Source: Pirellula staleyi DSM 6068 | GTDB taxonomy: Bacteria; Planctomycetota; Planctomycetia; Pirellulales; Pirellulaceae | Direction of reading: 5' to 3' | Length of the DNA: 64,000 bases | Assembly: GCF_000025185.1 (NCBI RefSeq) | Contig: NC_013720.1 | Location: 5,394,001 to 5,458,000, forward strand | Shown: positions 19,700-26,212 of the stretch, one piece after another | Numbering within the stretch: the stretch's first letter is position 1 | How the letters are laid out: each line of letters begins with the position of its first letter | Program-made: the position numbers and the translations under genes | Notes under the pieces: model-generated | The model's database searches: none | The model's input: only the letters and a program-made list of their open reading frames with translations | What the model was told of the DNA's origin: nothing

Positions 19700-20649
19700 G
19701 GCTGACTCTCCACGGGAGGCCCGGAGTCGCTATTTTCGGTCGGTTGTTCCTTCTGGGGCGACAGCTGCGCGATGCGGGGGGCGACCGCCCGGGTTTCTCC
19801 ACAGCCAAACGTGCTGCAAGCACCGGCATATTCCCAGCAGTCGCGATGATAGGGAGTTTTGCACTTCACGCAGCTCACGATGTCGGTCTCCAAAGTTTCT
19901 CCGCACACCACGCATCTTGCGCCGTCGATCACCACCGCATCGCCGGGCGCGACGAATTCAATCCCTTCACTCGAGGTGATGAGCAGCTGATCGTACAGCC
20001 CCACGGCAATGTCGGTGAACTCGATGAGATCGGTGGGGCGGGTCGACAACCATCGCTTGCGAATCGTGAGCATGGTGCGAGCGCAATTGACTTCCGCCCA
20101 CGAACGTTCAGGGAAACGGACCAGCTGCTCGATCGCCGCGCGCACCCCGGTGGAAAGGGACGCCGTGGCATCGCTGGGAGTTCGGGCAATCGTCCGAAAC
20201 TGCTGGTCAAACTCTGGGTCACCCGAGAGGACTTCGAGCAGCGGTGGGGGCAACTCCACATGCGCATGGCTGGCATGTCGCGGAAGGACATCGAGACGCG
20301 GATAAACGCGTGGCAACGTCATGCTGATCTCGAGGACCGGCAGCGAATCGCTCGTGCCATAAGCGGCAACCGTGACACTGACCCAGCTCTCGCCATAGCG
20401 AAAGGTGGTGCGCGGGGCCGAGCCCCAGCTCGACGGCTGAAAGTTACCCCGGCGATTCTCGGCCAAGCGCGCCAGCTGCGCAGGCCAAGGGGCTTTCGAC
20501 GTCCCGACCGCCAGATAGATTGCGAGCCAGACGGCGGTGGCGATCAGGATCAAACCAGCCAGTAAGGCGCACGTCACAGCAACTTCCTTCGGACGGTTGC
20601 TCTTCGAGGAGCCCGACGCACGTTCCTCGGCCAGGGAGCAAGCTGCCAC
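19696..20649 (-). CDS. Membrane protein with C-terminal RING/PHD-like zinc finger (Ubl system, first copy)
   Basis: Second membrane RING-like protein of the Ubl operon, 317 aa. One TM helix (about residues 23-47) precedes a middle domain of about 180 residues and a finger C246-x2-C249-x10-C260-x2-C263-x4-H268-x2-C271-x6-C278-x4-C283, with the same spacing as the next gene; CKTPYHRDCWEYAGACSTFGC here parallels CKTSHHRDCWSYFGSCATYGC there. A charged, proline-rich tail follows. The GTG start lies 15 bases after the UEV-like gene, with GGCGAG upstream. Probably arose by duplication with its neighbour. Candidate E3/adaptor; could instead be a Ubl-regulated membrane sensor. Confidence 0.77.
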   Translation of the reverse strand: MAACSLAEERASGSSKSNRPKEVAVTCALLAGLILIATAVWLAIYLAVGTSKAPWPAQLARLAENRRGNFQPSSWGSAPRTTFRYGESWVSVTVAAYGTSDSLPVLEISMTLPRVYPRLDVLPRHASHAHVELPPPLLEVLSGDPEFDQQFRTIARTPSDATASLSTGVRAAIEQLVRFPERSWAEVNCARTMLTIRKRWLSTRPTDLIEFTDIAVGLYDQLLITSSEGIEFVAPGDAVVIDGARCVVCGETLETDIVSCVKCKTPYHRDCWEYAGACSTFGCGETRAVAPRIAQLSPQKEQPTENSDSGPPVESQP

Positions 20650-20664
20650 CTCGCCAAACTGCCG

Positions 20665-21348
20665 TTATTCAGGACCAATGTACAGCACATCGCCATCGCC
20701 ACTGGCCGCAGGACGATTCGCGGGGCGGATCGCGCGTCGCTCGGGGAGTTTGGGAGAGGGAGTATTCTCGTCGATGAACATCACTTCGCTGCTCGCAGCA
20801 CCACCGAGGGTCGTCGGCTGACCAGCGACGCGGCTGTAGCGGACCACGTTGCTCGAGACCACTTGGGTTTGCCCCACCAGCGGGCGATTGTCGAGCGGCA
20901 AGGTGTAAGTCGTTTGCTTCTCGAGCCAGTTGCGGGCGGTGAAGTCGACAACGCGATCTTCGTTGACGTAAGCAAGTCGAATCGCGTCCCACAGACGTTC
21001 GCAAACAACATCGAGCGACAGGGCAGGGGACCAATTGAGCCCTAGATCTCCCAGGTTTACGAATCCGCTGAACGAAACATTCGGATGCACAATCGGCGTA
21101 AGCCAACGGACATCAGGCGGACTCTCGGGATAGGAAAATGGCAAACGGATTTCCACCTCGTGCAGTTCGCTGATCGCCATTTCGCTCGACATCGACGTGC
21201 CGCGCGCGAGCCCCTTGCCACGAAAGCGAAGCATGAACCGTTCGACCGGTTCTCCGGTGGCTTCCACTTCAAACACGCGGCTCTGCTCGGCCAGCTCACG
21301 AAGCTTTTTCACATCGCCCGTAATTCGGCTCGTTCGATCTTCGCTCAC
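20665..21348 (-). CDS. E2-fold protein lacking the catalytic cysteine (UEV-like)
   Basis: A 227-aa UBC-fold protein paralogous to the E2 at 24779-25546. The first 110 residues align nearly without gaps: EATGEPVERFMLRFRGKG versus EATGNPPEYYVLRFHGRG, and the HPN motif at residues 88-90 in both. At residue 98, where the partner has cysteine (G-I-V-C-L-G), this protein has asparagine (G-F-V-N-L-G), while W106 and P108 are kept. That is the pattern of an inactive E2 variant, as in eukaryotic UEV proteins that act as partners of an active E2. The C-terminal part (about 150-227) is low complexity and polar. Start overlaps the upstream JAB gene by 4 nt. Confidence 0.82.
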   Translation of the reverse strand: MSEDRTSRITGDVKKLRELAEQSRVFEVEATGEPVERFMLRFRGKGLARGTSMSSEMAISELHEVEIRLPFSYPESPPDVRWLTPIVHPNVSFSGFVNLGDLGLNWSPALSLDVVCERLWDAIRLAYVNEDRVVDFTARNWLEKQTTYTLPLDNRPLVGQTQVVSSNVVRYSRVAGQPTTLGGAASSEVMFIDENTPSPKLPERRAIRPANRPAASGDGDVLYIGPE

Positions 21349-22907
21349 GCATCACCTCCTTCACGCTCACTCGAGGTCGAGCGATTTTCCGTACCTGCCA
21401 CTGCATCCTTCGCACTCGGAGGCGAAGACTTACTCAGCACGTTCTTACTCGGTTTCGTAGCAGTGCTCGACTTGTCGTCCGAAATCGTTGCCACCGATTC
21501 AGTATGACCACTCGAGCCCCCGTTTGGCGAGCGGCGGACGAAAAAGGTGACAATCGCAGCCAAAAGCCCCCCACCACCGAGCAACGACAACCCGATGATG
21601 GCCTGCTTTCGGCTGAACAGCGTCGTCTCGGCTTCTCCCTCCGTTTCGGCAGGTTTCTCAGCCGCTGCTACGGTGGCAGGTGTCGTGCTGGCTTTCAGCT
21701 CCCGGAGGGCGATTTCGAGTTCCGTTTTTTTCGTTTCCAGCTGCTCCACGGTGTCGGCGAGGCTGGCGATTCGTTCCTCGCTCTCGACGCGGAGCGCTTC
21801 GAGCTTCTCGACCGTCGCCTGGTTACTCGCTTGCAGTTCGCTGATCATCACTCGCTGCGACTCGCTGATCTCGCGCAGCGATTCGGTTTGATCGTACTTG
21901 GCTTGCAGCCGCTCGACAAAACCGGGCTCGCTGCCGCGCAGCTCTCGCATCATGTCGTCGTAGAACTCGGCGCGAGCCTCGTCGCGCGATTGGCTGCGAC
22001 TTTGCTTTACCGTTTCATCGACACGCGCCGTGAGCGCTTGAGTAACGTCGATCAAATCTTTGCGAGTGACAGCGGGCGCCGTATTCGCGGGAGCTGTCTC
22101 CGCCACGGGAGGCGAGGCGATCTTCCACACCAGAATCGCCAACAGAACCAGCTGCGCAAACATACCGACCTGCCCAGCGAGCTGCTGCCAAACTGGTGGA
22201 GGGGGAGGAGGAGGCGTGGTATGCAAATGGACGTGCGAAGTTCCGGAAATCTGCTTCGATGTGCTGCTCATCAGCTGTATTTCCTCGGGGGCGGTGAGGG
22301 AAGCAACAAACTGCTCCAGCTCTTCCGCGCGGTGCCTGCTCGTCATCAAAAAAAAGCCGCCGGTCTGCTGCGTACGTGGCTTGCGACCGGTGGTCCACTG
22401 AAAGAACCCACGATCGCGCCGACAGGGATCGATCACGAGCGCCACATCGAGCGGCTTATTAAAAAAATTGTCGCAGATAAAGAGATCGAGCCCCGATAAA
22501 AACACACCCCAATCGGGATGCGTGTGATACCAGCCCACCATCTGTAGTTCGGCGGGAAATTCCTCGCGCGTCCGCGTGATCTGCTCCCACGTGTCGTGCG
22601 TGAATTTGAAACTTCCACGGGTGCTTTCGTAGTGCGCAGCGCGGAGACTATCGGTCACCATCACGAACGGCTGTTGCTGCTCGTCTTCACAAAAATAGCC
22701 GAGCATCACGCCACCCAGCTCGACCGTTTTGTCGCTCACGGCATGCAGTTCCATGTCGCGCGCCGCATCGAGGTCGACGTAGATGGGGAGCTCACCTTCG
22801 CGCAGCTTCCCCACGGCCTGCACTGTCAGTTGCCGATTCTGATCGGGACGCAAACGCCGAGCGTGCGAATCTTCTTTCAGCTCACCAAAATCGATGTCGG
22901 AGCTCAC
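21345..22907 (-). CDS. Membrane-anchored JAB/JAMM metallopeptidase with coiled coil (Ubl system)
   Basis: A 520-aa predicted Ubl deconjugase or processing enzyme. The N-terminal JAB domain has E63 (VELGG) and the full JAMM zinc motif H128-T-H130-x7-S138-x2-D141 within YHTHPDWGVFLSGLD. A polyproline run (about 232-238) leads to a TM helix (about 246-264), a long predicted coiled coil (about 285-405), a second TM helix (about 435-457) and a Ser-rich tail. Two TM segments place the coiled coil on the opposite side of the membrane from the JAB domain, so the enzyme would sit at the inner membrane with a periplasmic stalk. It overlaps E1 upstream and the UEV-like gene downstream by 4 nt each. Confidence 0.88.
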   Translation of the reverse strand: MSSDIDFGELKEDSHARRLRPDQNRQLTVQAVGKLREGELPIYVDLDAARDMELHAVSDKTVELGGVMLGYFCEDEQQQPFVMVTDSLRAAHYESTRGSFKFTHDTWEQITRTREEFPAELQMVGWYHTHPDWGVFLSGLDLFICDNFFNKPLDVALVIDPCRRDRGFFQWTTGRKPRTQQTGGFFLMTSRHRAEELEQFVASLTAPEEIQLMSSTSKQISGTSHVHLHTTPPPPPPPVWQQLAGQVGMFAQLVLLAILVWKIASPPVAETAPANTAPAVTRKDLIDVTQALTARVDETVKQSRSQSRDEARAEFYDDMMRELRGSEPGFVERLQAKYDQTESLREISESQRVMISELQASNQATVEKLEALRVESEERIASLADTVEQLETKKTELEIALRELKASTTPATVAAAEKPAETEGEAETTLFSRKQAIIGLSLLGGGGLLAAIVTFFVRRSPNGGSSGHTESVATISDDKSSTATKPSKNVLSKSSPPSAKDAVAGTENRSTSSEREGGDA

Positions 22908-24121
22908 TGAGCAGGCTCCTTTTTCTCGCGCGACGCAGCATCGGCCGGGAGTTTCACGAGCACACGATCGCGATCGGCAGCGAGCAAAAAGAACCCTTCC
23001 TCGCCCGTTGCTTCGCGCGTGATGCGAACAATGTCGTACAGAGGAATCCCGAGCGTCTTCAGGGGCCGATCGGACCAGGGGCTCGACTCGTCAATCGCAT
23101 GCGTGCGATCGACCGACATTACTTCGCGGCATTCGCAAACGGCATCGCGAAACGTGACGAGTGGACTCGCGCGCACGATCTCGCGGACCGCTCCGCACTG
23201 GGCGCACTTCATTCCCGTGACCAAATCGCGATCGAGGTGCAACGTGAGTGGACCTTCCCCCGGCAGATGCGCGGCCGCTGCCGTAAACAGATCTTTCGCC
23301 GTCGCAGTTTCCGACGACAGCGGAAGGTCGATCGCAGTGGGATAAGTGTCGTGACTCAGGCAGTCTTCTTTGCGCTGATAGCGCGTGGTGTAGAACTGAT
23401 TGGTGAGACCGCTATAGACGTACGCTTCGCCCCCTTTGACCGGCAAACCGTGCATCACCTTGAGCGCTTCCTGCACTTCAATCGCGGCCATAATCGACGC
23501 ACTGGTCGGCGCTGTCGGCACTTTACCAGCAAGCAAATCCTCGCGCGGCAAAAGAGGGCAGCTATAGCGCAAGTTGATCAGTTTGTAGTCGTTTTCGGTC
23601 ATCCCGCATTCGTAGCAGGGGCTCTCGGGTGGCGTAAACACCTTCACCACGCCGCTGATCTCTTGAATGCCGGCGTCGATCCACGGGGTGCTCGTTTTCC
23701 AGCAGCAGCGATTGACCCACAGCCTCGCCTCGCGATTGTCGAGGCAGCCAATCGCCACGTCGATATCGCGAAAGAGCCCCAGCCCCAGTTCCGTCATCAC
23801 ATTTCCGCGAATGGGTGTGATGACCACATCGGGATTGATCTCGCTGGCCATTTCCGCAGCAACATGCGCTTTACTTTGTCCTTCGTGACGAGCACGGAAC
23901 AGCACGCTGCGTGTGAGGTTCGAGTTTTCGATCGTGTCGAGGTCGATCACAATCAGATGGCCCACCCCCACCATCACCAGGTTCTTAATCACTTCGTTAC
24001 CGAGCGCCCCAGCGCCAACCACCAGCACTCGCGAACGCTGCAGCTTCGCTTGATCCCACCAGCCAATGAGTCGCAGGCGACTATAGCGGTCGTCTTGATC
24101 GACAATCAGTGGCTCGGCCAT
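22904..24121 (-). CDS. E1-like Ubl-activating enzyme (ThiF/MoeB fold)
   Basis: A 405-aa activating enzyme expected to adenylate the C-terminal glycine of the Ubl. Visible are the Rossmann loop GAGALG (36-41), the arginine finger NSNLTR (R71), K84, D128 in CLDNRE, a zinc pair CYEC (169/172) completed by CAQC (306/309), and C188 in LRYSCPLL, which aligns with the catalytic cysteine position of ThiF/MOCS3-type E1s. A C-terminal extension of about 90 residues follows the second zinc pair. It is longer than MoeB and surrounded by E2, JAB and RING-like genes rather than thiamine or molybdopterin genes, which favours protein conjugation. AGGAG lies upstream of the ATG. Confidence 0.92.
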   Translation of the reverse strand: MAEPLIVDQDDRYSRLRLIGWWDQAKLQRSRVLVVGAGALGNEVIKNLVMVGVGHLIVIDLDTIENSNLTRSVLFRARHEGQSKAHVAAEMASEINPDVVITPIRGNVMTELGLGLFRDIDVAIGCLDNREARLWVNRCCWKTSTPWIDAGIQEISGVVKVFTPPESPCYECGMTENDYKLINLRYSCPLLPREDLLAGKVPTAPTSASIMAAIEVQEALKVMHGLPVKGGEAYVYSGLTNQFYTTRYQRKEDCLSHDTYPTAIDLPLSSETATAKDLFTAAAAHLPGEGPLTLHLDRDLVTGMKCAQCGAVREIVRASPLVTFRDAVCECREVMSVDRTHAIDESSPWSDRPLKTLGIPLYDIVRITREATGEEGFFLLAADRDRVLVKLPADAASREKKEPAQ

Positions 24122-24182
24122 CAGTGGGCTCTCCTGGAAACATAGGGGGCGTGATTAGAAATCGGTCGTAGCGCCGTGAGGA

Positions 24183-24707
24183 TCAGGCCAAACGGCCGGT
24201 CACAAAACCACAAGGCTCGATCTGCCGATCACGCCAGTGAAAGAACCCGAGTTCCTTGCGGCGCGGATCGACCACCATAGCGACATGCCACGGCTGGGGG
24301 AAAAAATTGTGGTGGATGAACTTGTCGTAGCTCGACAAAAAAATGCCGAAGTCGGGATGCGTATGATGCCAGCCGACGATGGAAAGTCCGGGATATTTCA
24401 GCTCGGCTTCGCGATGAAGCTCGGCCCATGTATCGTGCGTAAAGACAAGCGATGCTGCCCGCGACTTGGCTTCCGCAGCGGGATGAAAATGCTTGATCAC
24501 GACCAGCATCGGCTTGGTGCCATAGACGCCGCCGAGCAAGAACCCGCCACGCTCGCGACGCAAATCTTGCTCGGAAAACGCGATGATTTCATCGAGCACA
24601 TTCTGGGGCAACACAATCGCCGCGCTCGACAAATAGACCGTCCCGACCGATCGCGGAGACTGCAAATCTCCGAGAGAAAACGTGTCGGTAGTCGGTACGC
24701 TGGGCAT
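24183..24707 (-). CDS. Soluble JAB/JAMM metallopeptidase (Ubl system)
   Basis: A second JAB protein of the operon, 174 aa from ATG 24707 (a TTG four codons earlier is also open). Counting from the TTG, the catalytic residues are E56 (ERGGFLLGG), and H119-T-H121-x7-S129-x2-D132 in HHTHPDFGIFLSSYD, a complete JAMM zinc site. No TM segment or extra domain, so it should be cytoplasmic. It resembles the JAB domain of the membrane-anchored paralogue (FTHDTW and GW-HTHPD are shared). Likely removes the Ubl from targets; since the Ubl already ends in glycine, precursor processing seems unnecessary. It lies 61 bases upstream of E1. Confidence 0.9.
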   Translation of the reverse strand: MPSVPTTDTFSLGDLQSPRSVGTVYLSSAAIVLPQNVLDEIIAFSEQDLRRERGGFLLGGVYGTKPMLVVIKHFHPAAEAKSRAASLVFTHDTWAELHREAELKYPGLSIVGWHHTHPDFGIFLSSYDKFIHHNFFPQPWHVAMVVDPRRKELGFFHWRDRQIEPCGFVTGRLA

Positions 24708-24778
24708 GGGTTGTAGCAAAACTTAAGGTCGTAGCGGATGGAAGAAAACAGGCACTCGCGCGCCCCGCGAGGCCGGGA

Positions 24779-25546
24779 CTAAACGAACTCAATCCCGTCA
24801 TCAGCTGGCGGCGACGGAGGACGCGACGACTCTGCGCGGCGCGGCGGCGGAACAGGAGGTCGCGTTGGCGCTGCGCGACGTGGCGGGAACGGCCCCGCCA
24901 CCGGCGCTGGGCCCGCTGGCTCAGCATCGTCGATGAAGAACAGTCCCTCTTCCTCGGCTGCAGGGACAATCTCGGCCTGCACGGCAGAAGAGGTCGGAGC
25001 CGCTGCGGCGGGTCGCTGCGCGGTCGATGGAGGAGGCTGATGGGTGGCAGCTTCGCGCGAGGCAACCAGATCGCGCAGCGGACGCGGATCGAGTGGCAAG
25101 ATGCCGGGACCTTGCGATTTCGACCAGAGAGCCGCTTCGCGATTGTAAGGGCTGTTGGGGTCGTAGTTCTCGTAGCGAATCATGTCCCACAGCATCGTGC
25201 AGAGCTCGTCGAGCATCAAACTTGGGACCCAGTGCTTTCCATATCCTCCCAGGCAGACAATGCCGCCAGCCGAGATATTGGGGTGAAACACCGGGGATTT
25301 CCACGAGAGTTCGGGCATCGAGCGGGGGTATGAAGCCCCCAGACGCACATGCACTTCGTGAACTGCCAGCAGACGGGGCGCTTGTGCAGGGTCGGGACGA
25401 TACGCCCCACGACCATGAAATCGCAGCACGTAATATTCCGGCGGATTGCCGGTCGCTTCAAAGCGAAAAATGCTGCTGTCAGCGGCCAGTTGTGTTAGCA
25501 AGCGATGATCGCTAGCCAGTCGACGTTGACGAGGAGATTCGCGCAC
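24779..25546 (-). CDS. E2-like Ubl-conjugating protein with catalytic cysteine
   Basis: A 255-aa UBC-fold protein. The E2 core (about residues 10-145) has the HPN motif (88-90), the candidate catalytic C98 in GGIVCLGGYGKHWVP, with tryptophan and proline after it, as in eukaryotic E2s, and DPNSPYNREAA resembling the conserved downstream E2 segment. The rest (about 165-255) is Pro/Ala-rich and likely disordered, ending with an acidic-hydrophobic tail that could dock a partner. GTG 25546 is used; no ATG fits and GGAGG lies about 15 bases upstream, rather far. It lies 111 bases after the Ubl gene. This is the presumed active E2 of the operon. Confidence 0.85.
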   Translation of the reverse strand: MRESPRQRRLASDHRLLTQLAADSSIFRFEATGNPPEYYVLRFHGRGAYRPDPAQAPRLLAVHEVHVRLGASYPRSMPELSWKSPVFHPNISAGGIVCLGGYGKHWVPSLMLDELCTMLWDMIRYENYDPNSPYNREAALWSKSQGPGILPLDPRPLRDLVASREAATHQPPPSTAQRPAAAAPTSSAVQAEIVPAAEEEGLFFIDDAEPAGPAPVAGPFPPRRAAPTRPPVPPPRRAESSRPPSPPADDGIEFV

Positions 25547-25657
25547 CGATGTATCGTCTCCCTCCGCGCGAGCAAAAACCTCGCGCAGAACTTCCCAGTA
25601 GAGATGTCGATGACAAGTCTGCGCCGGCCACCATGGCTGAGCGCAGCTACCGACAAC

Positions 25658-25945
25658 TTAACCCGCGACGATCTCGGGATAAACAATCAAATGATGTCCA
25701 TCCTGAACACCGGCAGCGGGAAGCGTTTGATCTTCCTGCAAACGGCGGCCACCCTCTTTATGATCGAGGCTGTAGCTCATCGGCTGACCATCAGGGCCCA
25801 TCACCGGCAGATTCATCTTGGTGATGATGTTGGGCAGAATGCGTTTGGCAGTCACGGTGTCGGCGATCACCGCCTCGACACTCTTGGCGCCAGTCTGATC
25901 GAGAAACGTAACTCGTGTACCTTTTCGCTCCGTTTGTTCACTCAC
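25658..25945 (-). CDS. Ubiquitin-like beta-grasp protein ending in glycine
   Basis: A 95-aa protein expected to be the conjugated modifier. Strand-helix-strand order fits a beta-grasp: TRVTFLDQTGAKS, then VIADTVTAKRILPNIITKMNLP (strand and helix), YSLDHKEGGRRL and a final strand LPAAGVQDGHHLIVYPEIVAG, resembling YukD/EsaB-type Ubls (ED-TL-x2-AGV-x-DG pattern). The chain ends in a single glycine, so it needs no C-terminal trimming before activation by the E1. GTG start with AAGGGAG nine bases upstream. First gene of the operon. Conjugation itself is inferred from the neighbours. Confidence 0.87.
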   Translation of the reverse strand: MSEQTERKGTRVTFLDQTGAKSVEAVIADTVTAKRILPNIITKMNLPVMGPDGQPMSYSLDHKEGGRRLQEDQTLPAAGVQDGHHLIVYPEIVAG

Positions 25946-25983
25946 AGTTTTTGCTCCCTTGGCTGTCGATCATTGCGACTGAG

Positions 25984-26078
25984 CTACACTAGGCCTATTG
26001 CCCACACACGCCATAAGTGGCGAGAAGTCCCGTCGTTGGGAGTAGCCTAGCCCGTCGAGAAGCGACAGCCTAGTGTGG
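25984..26078 (-). promoter_or_regulatory. Possible structured leader upstream of the Ubl operon
   Basis: On the leftward strand ACACTAGGC and GCCTAGTGT (arms at 26068-26076 and 25986-25994) form a perfect 9-bp closing stem around about 73 bases that contain three short hairpins: GTCG/CGAC, TCCC/GGGA and CGCCA-ctta-TGGCG. The element ends 40 bases before the Ubl start. A multibranched 5'-UTR is plausible, but individual hairpins are weak and no known riboswitch class is recognised. Confidence 0.3.
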
Positions 26079-26111
26079 TATTCGCCGATTCCCGGAAGAT
26101 CTTGAAAACCG

Positions 26112-26129
26112 CTGCGCGATTCAGCGCAG
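26112..26129 (-). terminator. Possible terminator between DUF1501 and the Ubl operon
   Basis: CTGCGC-tgaatc-GCGCAG followed on the leftward strand by CGGTTTTC, 84 bases after the DUF1501 stop. The stem is short and the T-run has only four bases; it would separate the two operons. Confidence 0.4.
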
Positions 26130-26212
26130 GGAGTCGCTGCGTGCGCTAGAAGAGGCAATCTGGCCTGAGTTTATGGAGTAGGACTGCGGCAGCCGAGCTT
26201 AGGCTGCAATCC

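Noticed and set aside
22904-24121. Possibility that the E1-like protein is MoeB or ThiF for cofactor synthesis
   Set aside because: Flanked by E2, JAB and RING-like genes and a Gly-ending Ubl, with no thiamine or molybdopterin genes nearby.
18869-25945. Reading the Ubl operon as a CBASS or Bil-type antiphage system
   Set aside because: No nucleotidyltransferase, effector or defence genes are adjacent, and RING-like membrane proteins are not part of those systems; a defence role cannot be excluded but is not supported here.
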